Assembly (NCBI GenBank): GCA_965223035.1
Contig: OZ244980.1
Span: 4,278,001-4,342,000, forward strand
Origin: CAMDPA01 sp965223035
GTDB taxonomy: Bacteria; Pseudomonadota; Alphaproteobacteria; Rhizobiales; Hyphomicrobiaceae
Direction: 5' to 3'
DNA: 64,000 nt
Positions within the stretch are counted from its first letter, which is position 1; every line of letters begins with the position of its first letter. This document shows, one piece after another, positions 17,597-26,155 of the stretch. Under the pieces are notes generated by a model. That model did not search any database, had not been told where the DNA came from, and saw only the letters and a program-made list of their open reading frames with translations. The translations under genes were made by a program, and so were the position numbers.

Positions 17597-18808
17597 TTGA
17601 CCAGCTTCCTGATCTTTCTGCTCGGCTACACGCTGTCGCAATTCTACCGCGCATTTCTGGCAGTCATCGCGCCATTGTTGAGCGCCGAGCTCGACCTCGG
17701 CCCAGATGACCTGGCCGATATGTCGGCGGCGTTTTTCTTGGTTTTCGCTTTCGCTCAGTTCCCACTTGGTGTTGCCCTTGACCGCCTAGGCCCGCGCCGC
17801 ACGGTGCCGACACTGATGTTGGCGGCGGTGGCCGGGGCGTGGACCCTAGCCAATGCGCGCACTGGCTTGGAGTGCGTGATTGCCAACGGCCTGATTGGCT
17901 TGGGTTGCTCGCCGATCTACATGGGCGCGCTGTTTGTCTTCGCTCGCACCGAACCGCCGCAGCGGTTTGGCTTCTTGGCTGCCAGTATGTTGGGGTTTGG
18001 TTCGGCCGGGAATCTGTTGGCGGCAACGCCGTTATCACTGGCGGTGGAGGCGTTCGGCTGGCGCCATGCGTTTTTGGGCATTGCCGGCATCACGCTGGCG
18101 TCAGCGGCGATCATCTTCATCGTGTTGCGCGATCCGCCGAAGGTTGACAGACCCGACCCGACCGCCTCTGGCTCGATGCTGTCGGAGCTGGCAGCTGTGT
18201 TACGGATCGCTGGACTGTGGCCGCTCATTCCGTTGCTGATCTTGGGTTACGCGACCGTGGTGGTCGAGCGCGGGCTCTGGCTCGGACCCTACTTCGCGCA
18301 GGTGCATGGGCTTGGCACCGAGGCGCTGGGCGATGCGGCATTGGCGATGGCCGTCTCAATGTCGCTGGGTGCATTGTTTTTCGGCTGGCTCGACCGCACG
18401 CCTGGCCGGCGCAAACAGTTGGTCATGATCGGTTCCTGCTTGGCCTGCGCTGGTTTTTTGCTGCTCGGCAGCATCGCCCAGCCACCGCTTTGGCTGGCGG
18501 TCGCAACCATCGCGTTCATCGGCTTTTTCGCCTTGTCAAACCCCCTGTTGGCGGCCCACGCACGTCTGTTCTACCCCGACCATCTGATCGGACGCGGCAT
18601 CACCTTCGCCAATTTCCTGACGATCGGCGGTGCTGGATTGTTGCAGTGGGTCTCCGGGCAATATGTGGCCGCGCTGGAAACCTCGGGGTTACCGGCGCCA
18701 CAGGTTTTCGCCGCGCTGCATCTAGCGTTCGCTTTGGCGATAGCCTTGGCTACCGCGATTTACCTGTTCTCGCGCGTGCCGGATTTATCCAAGCGACCGG
18801 CGCGTTAA
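17597..18808 (+). CDS. MFS transporter
   Basis: The 403-residue protein starts at TTG (MTSFLIFLLGYTLSQFYRAF), with no earlier start in frame that keeps the first helix intact. About 12 hydrophobic helices are visible. The loop GVALDRLGPRRTVPTLML (about 58-75) corresponds to motif A. A second basic loop, WLDRTPGRRKQLVMIG, marks the midpoint repeat. Substrate unknown. It is followed immediately by a family 2 repeat that begins at the stop codon. Confidence 0.83.
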   Translation: MTSFLIFLLGYTLSQFYRAFLAVIAPLLSAELDLGPDDLADMSAAFFLVFAFAQFPLGVALDRLGPRRTVPTLMLAAVAGAWTLANARTGLECVIANGLIGLGCSPIYMGALFVFARTEPPQRFGFLAASMLGFGSAGNLLAATPLSLAVEAFGWRHAFLGIAGITLASAAIIFIVLRDPPKVDRPDPTASGSMLSELAAVLRIAGLWPLIPLLILGYATVVVERGLWLGPYFAQVHGLGTEALGDAALAMAVSMSLGALFFGWLDRTPGRRKQLVMIGSCLACAGFLLLGSIAQPPLWLAVATIAFIGFFALSNPLLAAHARLFYPDHLIGRGITFANFLTIGGAGLLQWVSGQYVAALETSGLPAPQVFAALHLAFALAIALATAIYLFSRVPDLSKRPAR

Positions 18809-18957
18809 AGCGTTTCACAATGGGCTGGAACCCTCCTGCTCCCCCGCCCCGTTCCTCCACTGGGCCGCCCCAGGGCACGCTTGAGCGGGTGGCCGGGCGG
18901 AGAAGGAGCGGGCCGGCACGGTGCTTCCGCCTCAGGCAGACATGATCTAAGGCGGAG
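18809..18957. repeat. Family 2 intergenic repeat
   Basis: A copy with GCTGGAACCCTCCTGCTCCC at the left and GAGCGGGCCGGCACGGTGC, CCGCCTCAGGCAGACATGAT at the right. A short direct duplication, AAGGCGGAGGTGATC, follows it. It lies between the convergent MFS and histidine kinase genes. Confidence 0.75.
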
Positions 18958-19002
18958 GTGATCTAAGGCGGAGGTGATCCAGCCTTGATCATCACGCGGG
19001 TA

Positions 19003-20661
19003 TTATGGGGACTGCAAACGATCGGGGATGGTTAGACGAAACATCGCCCCGCCTTCGCGCTCGATCAGTTCCAGCTTGCCACCGTGCGCCGCCATCAGCT
19101 CCGCGGCGATCGCCAGCCCGAGGCCAGACCCACCCTTCCGCGCACCGCCCTTGAACGCCTGGAACAAATTGGCCTTCGCCTTTTCGGGAACGCCCGGCCC
19201 AGTGTCACCGACCTCGCACACCACGGTGCGACCCTCGCGAACGGCGCGCACCTCGATGCCATGGTGCGGGCCCGGTGGCAGCGACTCGATCGCTTGGGCG
19301 GCGTTGCGCAACAGATTGTTGAGCACGCGGTAGAGATGATCGCGGTCCGCGTCGACGCCGAGCCCGGGATCGACATCAATCTTGAGTTCGATGCCCGCAC
19401 GCGGCAAGCCCAATCCTTCAGCCACCTCTTCGACGAGATCGGCAAGACGGAAGATTACGCGCCGCGGTGCGGCCTCCTCGGCGCTCCCATAGCGCAATGT
19501 GTCGTTGCAAAGATTGATCGCCCGATCCAACGACGCGATCAGCTTGGGCGCAAAGCTTTGTACCGTCGGGTCGTTCAGCATGGTCAGACGGTCCGACATC
19601 AACTGCGCGCTGGCTAGCAGATTTCGCAAGTCGTGATTGATCTTGCTGACCGCCAGCCCCAACGCGGCCAGGTGGCTGCGCTGATTAAGCATCGAACGCA
19701 GCTCGTGTTGCAGATGGGCGAGTTCGCGCTCGCATACGCCGATCTCGTCGCTGCGATCGGACGGGATCATGATCAAGCTGGCGTTTTCGGGATCGCCGCG
19801 AAACGAAACCATGTTGTCCTTGATCCGCATCATCGGCTGAACAAACAGTCGATTGAGGGCAAAATACACCAGGGCGGCAGCGATCATGGAGATGATAATC
19901 GACAACAACAGGATATTCAGCGCGTAATCGACAAGCGCCTGACGCAATGAACTTTCCGGCAACAAGATCTCGACGAAATCGTTCTGCCCAAAGCTGGTAG
20001 TGCCCATCGGCGTCATCGGATGGCCGATCACGCGGATGGTGGGGCCCCCGGTTCGGATGAAGACCGTTAAAGCGTCCGCAATCAGCCCGAGCCGTCGGAA
20101 CAACTTGCCGATCAGTCCGGCGTCGGGATCCTTCCGCAGATCGTAGCTTTGATGGATGCTGACGGGGCCGACCGGCGGCAGCACCATACGCCTTATCTGG
20201 CGATGCTTGATCGCCACCGAGCGCACCTTGGCCGTGCTCAAAAGCTCCGTTCTGACCTCCTCAGGGATATTGTGGTCGGGCACGGCATCGGCCGCCAAGG
20301 AGGCCAGCCGTGCGGCCGTCAGCCGGTCTGTAAGCCACATGATGCGGAAGTTGGCCACCGAAGGTAAAAAGATCAGCACCTCCGCCAACATCACGAACAG
20401 GATCGTCAGCACCAGCAGCTTTGACGAAAGACCGAGGCCGGAGCGCGGTGCCGCCGGACCTTCCTGCGATCCAGCCTCCGGCGCCGGCGTGACATCCCGT
20501 CGCAAGACCCGATCGAGGAAAGTGCTGACGCTCGGTCCCTTGGGTTTCGTCCTCAGCTGCAACGACTGGTCCTCTCGACATCCTGTCGCAATCGGACGCC
20601 AAGTTCCGCCACGATTGAGCGAGGGCCGCATCAGCAAGAGCCGGATCGGCGCCTTGATCAC
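19003..20661 (-). CDS. Membrane sensor histidine kinase
   Basis: This is a 552-residue HisKA/HATPase kinase. Two membrane segments (about 81-100 and 248-268) bracket a periplasmic sensing domain of about 145 residues. The phosphoacceptor is His343 in KINHDLRNLLASAQ. The ATP-binding N box is LNNLLRNAAQAI, G1 is DTGPGVP and G2 is GGSGLGLAIA. No response regulator gene is beside it, so it is an orphan here. The H-box reads NHDLRN rather than the common SHELRT, a variant known in several alphaproteobacterial kinases. The N-terminal 75 residues are hydrophilic, and the second Met may be the real start. Confidence 0.88.
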   Translation of the reverse strand: MIKAPIRLLLMRPSLNRGGTWRPIATGCREDQSLQLRTKPKGPSVSTFLDRVLRRDVTPAPEAGSQEGPAAPRSGLGLSSKLLVLTILFVMLAEVLIFLPSVANFRIMWLTDRLTAARLASLAADAVPDHNIPEEVRTELLSTAKVRSVAIKHRQIRRMVLPPVGPVSIHQSYDLRKDPDAGLIGKLFRRLGLIADALTVFIRTGGPTIRVIGHPMTPMGTTSFGQNDFVEILLPESSLRQALVDYALNILLLSIIISMIAAALVYFALNRLFVQPMMRIKDNMVSFRGDPENASLIMIPSDRSDEIGVCERELAHLQHELRSMLNQRSHLAALGLAVSKINHDLRNLLASAQLMSDRLTMLNDPTVQSFAPKLIASLDRAINLCNDTLRYGSAEEAAPRRVIFRLADLVEEVAEGLGLPRAGIELKIDVDPGLGVDADRDHLYRVLNNLLRNAAQAIESLPPGPHHGIEVRAVREGRTVVCEVGDTGPGVPEKAKANLFQAFKGGARKGGSGLGLAIAAELMAAHGGKLELIEREGGAMFRLTIPDRLQSP

Positions 20662-20813
20662 AACAGACGCGCCATTCTACAAAGTTTGCAACAGATTTTA
20701 CCAGCTCTTCAATCGTCGAAAAGCAAACATATCGTCCTTCATGTATTCAAACGTCGCGATAGCAATAAAAACCCGTGGACGGTCGCCGGTCAACGTCGGC
20801 CTCGCAGCGTCAA

Positions 20814-22292
20814 TCAGCCGAATACTTTTAGCCAACCGATCACCTTGCGCACCAGAGGATTGGCCGCCGCCGTCGCGTAATTGCGGTAAGCCGCCCGCTT
20901 GTTGATCTCCGACAGGGTTGGATAAGGGCAGATCCACTGTGTCATCGCCCTTATCTTCATGCGCTGGCTAATGGCCAGTGACCACATCTGGATCAGCTCG
21001 CCGGCGCTGGCGCCGACAATGGTTGCACCGAGAATTCGGCCCCGTCTATCAGTTACGACCTTGACCAAACCCTCAGTCTTCCGCTCGGCCTGGGCCCGGT
21101 CGTTCTCCTGATAGGGCCAGCGCAAGACGTTAACCCGGCCATCGCTTTGACGGGCTTGCTCCTCGCTGAGGCCAACGTGGGCCAGTTCCGGCTCCGTGAA
21201 GGTCACCCACGGAATCTGCCGGCGATCGACCTTAGCCGGCAAGCGAATGATCGCTCGCCGGATAACGATGCCGGCGTGATAATTGGCAACATGGGTGAAC
21301 TGCGGTCCGCCAATGCAATCGCCAATCGCGAACACCCGACGGTTCGATGTGCGCAGGCCGGCGTCGACGACAATCCCGCTTTGCTCGTGGTTGATGCCGG
21401 CCGCCTCCAGATTGAGGTTCTCCAGCGCCGGCCGCCGCCCGACCGCCACCAATAAATCGGTGCCCTCGACCACCTCATGACCGTCCACCGTCTTGCAGCT
21501 CACCCGAACCGCGCCGGCAGCGCCATCGATCCGCTCCACCATCGTGTGCTCGCGCACGTCGATCCCCTCGCGCCGCAGCGCATCGAGCACCACTTTACTG
21601 AGTTCCGGGTCGTCCTTGCCGAGCGCTTTCACGCCCTCCAACACCGTCACACGGCTGCCCAGTCGATGATGGGCTTGCGCCATCTCCATGCCGATCGGGC
21701 CACCCCCAACCACCACTAGATGCTCCAATCGCCGGGTGTTCTCAAACAGCGTCTCATTGGTGAAATAGGGCACTTGGTCGAGGCCGGGAATCGGCGGCAC
21801 CAGCGGCGTTGATCCCGTCGCAATGACGAATGCGCGCGCCTTGATCAGGTATTCGCCGGCGCGAACGCTCGCCGCGTCGACGAAACGCGCCGGCGCCAAA
21901 ATCACCTTGACGCCCATGCCGGTGAAGCGCTCGACTGAATCGTTGGGCTCGATCGCTTCAATGACGCCCTTGATGTGCCGCGCGACGGCGGCGCGGTCGA
22001 TCACCGGGTCAACCGCGCCAATGCCAAACGCTCCGCTGGATCGCATGATCTGCGCACGCTTGGCCGTCGCCAACAGCGCCTTGGAGGGCACGCAGCCGTA
22101 ATTGAGGCAATCCCCACCCATCTTGTGCTTTTCGATCAGGACGACGGACTGGCCGAATGCCGCGGCCGCGGCCGCAACCGACAGTCCTCCCGATCCAGCG
22201 CCGATCACGCAGATGTCGCAATCCAAGGGCTCGCCAGCGGTCAGGCCGTCTTGCTCAGCTTCGTCCGGCTTTGACGAGTTAGGGGGCTGCAT
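20814..22292 (-). CDS. Mercuric reductase-like FAD/NAD(P) pyridine nucleotide-disulfide oxidoreductase
   Basis: The 492-residue flavoprotein has the FAD Rossmann motif GAGSGG and the redox disulfide GGDCLNYGCVPSKAL (Cys62 and Cys67). A NAD(P) motif (VVVGGGPIGMEMA), a second FAD motif (VFAIGDCIGG) and a dimerisation domain follow. The mercury-specific C-terminal Cys pair of MerA is not visible. The usual His-Pro of lipoamide dehydrogenases is replaced by ICPYPTLSEINKRAAY. It overlaps the VTT membrane gene by 14 nt. This pairing is common in proteobacteria, where the flavoprotein is thought to work at the membrane. Confidence 0.88.
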   Translation of the reverse strand: MQPPNSSKPDEAEQDGLTAGEPLDCDICVIGAGSGGLSVAAAAAAFGQSVVLIEKHKMGGDCLNYGCVPSKALLATAKRAQIMRSSGAFGIGAVDPVIDRAAVARHIKGVIEAIEPNDSVERFTGMGVKVILAPARFVDAASVRAGEYLIKARAFVIATGSTPLVPPIPGLDQVPYFTNETLFENTRRLEHLVVVGGGPIGMEMAQAHHRLGSRVTVLEGVKALGKDDPELSKVVLDALRREGIDVREHTMVERIDGAAGAVRVSCKTVDGHEVVEGTDLLVAVGRRPALENLNLEAAGINHEQSGIVVDAGLRTSNRRVFAIGDCIGGPQFTHVANYHAGIVIRRAIIRLPAKVDRRQIPWVTFTEPELAHVGLSEEQARQSDGRVNVLRWPYQENDRAQAERKTEGLVKVVTDRRGRILGATIVGASAGELIQMWSLAISQRMKIRAMTQWICPYPTLSEINKRAAYRNYATAAANPLVRKVIGWLKVFG

Positions 22293-23079
22293 GACGGTTG
22301 CTCCAGGCCTTGAGGAGGACGGGGATTAACGCAACGATGCCGAGCGCAATGCCAGCATAGATTAGTTCCGCCGTCACCAGGGCCTGGATATCGATGGTGT
22401 AGGGGCAAGCCGCCGCGGGGTCGGCCGGCTGTCCCGCCAGGCAGGCAGCATGACTCGCATTTTGGGCTTCGATCACGCTGCCCAATCCAGCGCCGACCAG
22501 CGCGTAGGCGAGCGTGCCCGGAATGATGCCGAACCCGGTGCCGATCAGGAAGGTTCGCAACGGCACGCCCAGGAGCGCCGGCACAAGGTTGACGATAAAA
22601 AACGGGAAGACCGGGACCAGCCGAAGAAACAGAAGATAACTCAAGGCGTTGGCATGGAACCCGTCGCGCAGTCTGGCGACAAAGGGCCCGGCCTTGTCGG
22701 CCAGCGTTGCGCCGAATGACGTCTTGACGATGACGAACAAGATCGCCGCCCCCAGGGTGGCGGCGATCACGGTGATGGTGGCACTGATCTGCCAGCCGAA
22801 CAGCAGACCGCCGGAGATGGTCAATACCAAGGCCCCGGGCAGCGACAGCGCCACCAAGACAACGTAGCCCAGCACATAGATCAACATCGACAGCCAGAGG
22901 TTGGCGCTGATGAGGCCGCGCAATTGTTCATAATTGAGGGCAACGGTCTCCAGCGACAGATAGCGGTGCCAGCCCATGGCGAACACACCGGCCATGATCG
23001 CCGCCAGGACGGCCAGCGGCGCCCAGCGGCGCAGTATCACGCCGCTCGCTGCTGCACTCTCGCCTGCCGTGGGGGTCAC
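22279..23079 (-). CDS. TVP38/TMEM64 (VTT domain) membrane protein
   Basis: This is a 266-residue polytopic inner-membrane protein of the VTT/DedA-related group. Hallmarks are LSLPGALVLTISGGLLFG, LRLVPVFPFFIVNLVPALLG and GFGIIPGTLAYALVGAGLG. A GTG start behind AGGAACGGCAG was chosen over an ATG 34 codons upstream, because the extra segment is Arg-rich and lies outside the family length. It is translated first in a two-gene unit with the flavoprotein. Lipid scramblase or membrane homeostasis roles are known for distant relatives only. Confidence 0.85.
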   Translation of the reverse strand: MTPTAGESAAASGVILRRWAPLAVLAAIMAGVFAMGWHRYLSLETVALNYEQLRGLISANLWLSMLIYVLGYVVLVALSLPGALVLTISGGLLFGWQISATITVIAATLGAAILFVIVKTSFGATLADKAGPFVARLRDGFHANALSYLLFLRLVPVFPFFIVNLVPALLGVPLRTFLIGTGFGIIPGTLAYALVGAGLGSVIEAQNASHAACLAGQPADPAAACPYTIDIQALVTAELIYAGIALGIVALIPVLLKAWSNRHAAP

Positions 23080-23181
23080 CTGCCGTTCCTTTCTCGCCCG
23101 CCTCGCAGCGGTACCGGTGTGCCAATCAGAACTGCTACCCACTCGGCGCCGCCAAGCCCCTCCGCTCCTGTCAGGCGTCAT

Positions 23182-23693
23182 CTAACGCGGTGATGGCCGA
23201 CGGACCCCCGGCCGCCAGGTGGGCTCCCTCAACCACTGCGCCCGCCGAGCAGTCTCCGATCGGCCCTGTTGGCCTGCAGCCATGCTGCGGTCGGACGGCT
23301 CTCGCCAGGCGCTGTGTCGACCGCGTCGGATCCGACCGGCAACCTGCATCAGCGCCTGCGGTCGGTCGCGGAGCGCGCCCGACAAACCGGCACCCGGTTA
23401 ACGGCTGCAACCAGTTCGACAAGACCACGCGACCACCTCGCGACACCACAATCGATCGGTTTGCAGCAGAATGGAACCTCATCTCAAGCGCTCGTGATCA
23501 TCACGCGCGAAACGTGACCACATGTGAACCCGCCGCCAGCCACGCTCTGGCGCAAATTCACGGCCTGTTACCGCCACCCACGCGCGGCGACCGTCGGCGA
23601 CATCGACTTGCACCAATATGGGCTTTCAAGCTATAGACCCCAAGTCTGCGCGGCGCGGCTGGCCGCGCCGGGCGCGCAGTGACATGGGTCGGG
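23182..23693. other. Intergenic region before tRNA-Pro, no gene seen
   Basis: About 510 bases with no frame of coding character. The GC-rich hairpin GCGCGGCTGGCCGCGC around 23,651-23,670 lies just before the tRNA and could be a promoter-proximal structure or a terminator of leftward transcription. Confidence 0.4.
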
Positions 23694-23770
23694 CGGAGCG
23701 TAGCGCAGCCTGGTAGCGCACTTGCTTCGGGAGCAAGGGGTCGCGAGTTCGAATCTCGCCGCTCCGACCA
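23694..23770 (+). tRNA. tRNA-Pro(CGG)
   Basis: A 77-nt cloverleaf with acceptor CGGAGCG/CGCTCCG. The D arm contains GCGCAGCCTGGTAGCGC. The anticodon stem CTTGC/GCAAG encloses TTCGGGA (anticodon CGG). The T arm is GCGAGTTCGAATCTCGC, and CCA is encoded. Confidence 0.97.
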
Positions 23771-24284
23771 ATCAAATCGACGCTAAATCAATGTGTTACT
23801 GATTCCGTAGGCTGACGACTTTTGTTGTTGGGTAATGAAACGGGTAACGATACGTAAGCGTCCTAATGGAAAAATGGCCCCACTGCGGGGCCAAGGTGGT
23901 GGAAATCGTTGCGCTCACGCCAGCTGACGCACGCGCGAGGCCAAGCCGCCAGCAGCAGCATCCTCAACGCGTGGAGGCTTGCGGTGGAGCGCTGCTGGCG
24001 CTGGACATAACGGACGCCGCACTGCATCGCCGGTTAGCGCGCCGCAAAGCGTCTTCCGCGAAGGCGAACGGCCCACCGATGCGGACCAGGTATTCCCCCG
24101 CGCCCGCCCTGGTTCCGACGGTCCCCGGCGTAGCCACGCGGTGTCGACATCTCCCGGGCGATGCCAGCTCCCGTGCGATGCCAGCGTGCGGCGGTGCAAC
24201 GTTGAATGCGCTCAAACATCGCAAATGACAAAAAGTTACCATCGATTACAATCCAACCTGCATCATTGAGCATATAAGAGATAT
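23771..24284. other. Non-coding stretch after tRNA-Pro
   Basis: About 510 bases with no supported gene. The first 100 bases after the CCA end are less GC-rich (GTAATGAAACGGGTAACGA), as is often seen where an element once integrated at a tRNA end. No integrase fragment can be recognised. Confidence 0.35.
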
Positions 24285-24351
24285 GTAGGTCGTCCCCCCC
24301 CGACCTACCGTGCGAGGCAGCGTTCTTCCCCCACACCGACCGCTGCCTCGC
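24285..24351 (+). ncRNA. Candidate small RNA: two adjacent hairpins with C-rich loops
   Basis: The first hairpin has a perfect 8-bp stem, GTAGGTCG/CGACCTAC, around the loop TCCCCCCC. Three bases later a second hairpin has a perfect 11-bp stem, GCGAGGCAGCG/CGCTGCCTCGC, around an 18-nt loop containing TTCCCCCACA. A TATAAG-like box lies just upstream. Paired C-rich loops that can bind Shine-Dalgarno sequences are known in alphaproteobacterial sRNAs. Whether this is transcribed, and in which direction, is inference. Confidence 0.35.
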
Positions 24352-24551
24352 CCCTTTCTCTCGTGCGACCCTTCCACTCGCCAGAGCCATCTTCGCGAGA
24401 CGTCGGGCGCCCCTCGACCCTGCGAGCCGAAATCCAAATCGAGGGTGCGAGCGAACCGCCCGGAGCCCGCTGGCGCAACTGCTGTCTGCGCCAACGCGCT
24501 AGGCTTGCGGCCAGCTTGCGCGTGTGGCCAACGCCGGGAGCGTTTCAGTCT

Positions 24552-24657
24552 TAGATCATCGCGCCTTTAATCGGGATCGTTCCGATTCCGATTAAAGGCG
24601 CAAAGATGATCGCTGTTAAAAAAGATGATCGCTGTTAAAGTGGTGAGCAACCTGCTC
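24552..24657. repeat. Family 1 palindromic repeat with duplicated linker
   Basis: The hairpin has A-type ends (GATCATCGCGCC / GGCGCAAAGATGATCGC) but a B-type core (TTTAATCGGGATCG...CCGATTAAA). The linker AAGATGATCGCTGTTAAA occurs twice, then GTGGTGAGCAACCTGCTCC begins a truncated module B that is replaced by a family 2 repeat. Confidence 0.85.
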
Positions 24658-24752
24658 CGTCACCCGGCCATCCCCAACATCGTGCCATTTGCTGGTGAGG
24701 CTAGAAGAGCGGGCCGGCACAGCGCTTCCGCCTGAGACGGAATTGATCTGGC
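24658..24752. repeat. Family 2 intergenic repeat, partial
   Basis: It matches the middle and 3' part of the family (ACATCGTGCCATTTGCTGG, GAGCGGGCCGGCACAGCGC, CCGCCTGAGACGG). It is fused directly to the truncated family 1 copy on its left. Confidence 0.65.
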
Positions 24753-24777
24753 CGGGGTGATGGGCGATATGCGGCCG

Positions 24778-25077
24778 CTATCGGCGCGGATGCGGCTGTG
24801 GCGGCGGAGCGAAATCGCGGCAGCCGAATTTGAGCTTCTCGATCGTCGCGATGTAAGCGCGGACAGTTTCGATTTGCTGTGGCGTCAGGTCGCTGCCCAC
24901 CGCCGCGGGCGCTTTCGCCAGCAGCGCCTCAACGCCGTTGCGACGCGCCTCCTGATAGGCGGTCCACTGCTGCAAGCAGTCAGCCACCGGCAATGGCCGG
25001 CTGACGGCTGAGGTGGCACCAACGCCGGCCAACGCCAGACTCGACATCACGAACATAGCGGCTGAGCGATCAAGCAA
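24778..25077 (-). CDS. Small secreted two-cysteine protein
   Basis: The roughly 99-residue product begins at TTG with GGGAGAAG upstream. It has a clear signal peptide (MFVMSSLALAGVGATSAVS) and a mature part with two cysteines (ADCLQQWTAYQEARR and KFGCRDFAPPP) ending in a Pro-rich tail. An ATG 13 codons upstream lacks a ribosome binding site. No family is recognised. The paired cysteines suggest a disulfide-bonded periplasmic protein. It lies between repeat-rich spacers with no operon partner. Confidence 0.6.
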   Translation of the reverse strand: MLDRSAAMFVMSSLALAGVGATSAVSRPLPVADCLQQWTAYQEARRNGVEALLAKAPAAVGSDLTPQQIETVRAYIATIEKLKFGCRDFAPPPQPHPRR

Positions 25078-25097
25078 GGGCTTCTCCCAATCCCAAT

Positions 25098-25183
25098 ACG
25101 TTGCAAACCATCCCACTCTGCCACCCGGCTGCCCGCAACATCCGTGCCATTGGGTGGCCGGCTGGAGGAGCGGGCCGGAATCT
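25098..25183. repeat. Family 2 intergenic repeat, shortened
   Basis: Left end AAACCATCCCACTCTGCC and right end GGAGGAGCGGGCCGGAAT, with the middle CCGTGCCATTGGGTGGCC. The 3' CCGCCT-AGGCGG end is missing here. A relic of that end appears beyond the neighbouring tandem repeat at about 25,524-25,548. Confidence 0.6.
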
Positions 25184-25185
25184 TA

Positions 25186-25408
25186 CCTGTCCTATCGGCT
25201 AGCGCCTACTTGAGGACTCTTTGCTTGTCCTATCGGCTAGCGCCTACTTGAGGACTCTTTGCTTGTCCTATCGGCTAGCGCCTGCTTGAGGACTCTTTGC
25301 TTGTCCTATCGGCTAGCGCCTACTTGAGGACTCTTTGCTTGTCCTATCGGCTAGCGCCTACTTGAGGACTCTTTGCTTGTCCTATCGGCTAGCGCCTACT
25401 AGAGGACG
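25186..25408. repeat. Six-copy 38-bp tandem repeat
   Basis: Units begin at 25,188, 25,226, 25,264, 25,302, 25,340 and 25,378, each with TGTCCTATCGGCTAGCGCC followed by a TACTTGAGGACTCTTTGCT-type half. The third has one A to G change, and the sixth diverges after CTACTAGAGGA. GGCTAGCGCC is nearly self-complementary, so each unit can form a small hairpin. There are no spacers, so it is not a CRISPR array. Near-identity suggests recent expansion. Confidence 0.9.
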
Positions 25409-25430
25409 GGGTTCTGACGGTCTGGCCGTA

Positions 25431-25498
25431 TTCACGCGACCACGATCGTGAGAGACGAGCTGCGCAGCGGCGAGATCTCGAGCGTGAATCGTGGTCGC
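25431..25498. repeat. Inverted repeat next to the tandem array
   Basis: GCGACCACGAT (25,436-25,446) is repeated in inverse orientation as ATCGTGGTCGC (25,488-25,498). A second pair, TTCACGC/GCGTGAA, overlaps the arm ends. The loop of about 40 bases holds GAGATCTCGAG. It could be a protein-binding or transcript-end structure between the array and the IalB-like gene. Confidence 0.6.
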
Positions 25499-25585
25499 CA
25501 GCAAAAGCTGAGGACGCTGCTCATCCGCCAAAGGCGGACACGATCTAAAGGACCTGACTGCGGTATCGCGCCGGGCCGGTAGAGC

Positions 25586-26155
25586 CTATGGGCAGGCCCT
25601 TTGCAGTTGCCTCAGCGCGGCCGCAAAGCCCATCAGGGAAAAAACATCCATTGTTATCGCGCCATTTTCGGCAACGGCCTCGACAAGCATGGCGCGGCCT
25701 CTGCGCATGGCCTTGATCAGGTTCTTTTCCAGATTGCGATCCTCAACAAACGCGGTTTCACCGTCAGCAAACAGGGCGAAGGTCTTGTCCTTGATCCGAA
25801 CGGAGACAGGTTCCGACGTTTTGAGGGGCAGCCCCAGCAACAAACTGACCTCCGGCTCAGATCTGGGGCGCCGCTTGGACCGCTGTCCCGCTGGATTGGC
25901 CTGATGGCTGGCCACGTAGGCACGGACCAACACGCGCGGAGGCGTTGTGGCATGCATGATCTCCGGCCGCGTCGCGGCAAAACAGGTTCGCCCGCGCGCA
26001 TGCTCATGAACGTACACCGACCACGATTTGACGCGCTCAAGGCCCTCGAGTCCCTGCGCCGATGCCATCATCGATGGTGCCGCATCGTAGAGCAACGCCG
26101 CGCACGCTGCGGCGACGGACAGGCGACGCACGAAATAACCCGCTAGAGCTGTCAT
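25586..26155 (-). CDS. IalB-like secreted protein
   Basis: A 189-residue protein starting MTALAGYFVRRLSVAAACAA, an N-terminal signal peptide. The mature part follows the invasion-associated locus B pattern: KSWSVYVHEHARGRTCFAAT near the start, LLGLPLKTSEPVSVRIKD in the middle, and TMDVFSLMGFAAALRQL at the end. IalB proteins are periplasmic or surface proteins found widely in alphaproteobacteria, with a role in host invasion shown only in Bartonella. Most of the family cysteines are missing here (two remain). The frame extends upstream, but that part has no export signal. Confidence 0.75.
   Translation of the reverse strand: MTALAGYFVRRLSVAAACAALLYDAAPSMMASAQGLEGLERVKSWSVYVHEHARGRTCFAATRPEIMHATTPPRVLVRAYVASHQANPAGQRSKRRPRSEPEVSLLLGLPLKTSEPVSVRIKDKTFALFADGETAFVEDRNLEKNLIKAMRRGRAMLVEAVAENGAITMDVFSLMGFAAALRQLQRACP

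Noticed and set aside
23694..24284. Integrated element at tRNA-Pro
   Set aside because: The sequence after the tRNA is somewhat less GC-rich, but no integrase, excisionase or duplicated tRNA end can be seen.
25186..25408. CRISPR array
   Set aside because: The 38-bp units are contiguous with no spacers, and no cas genes are nearby.
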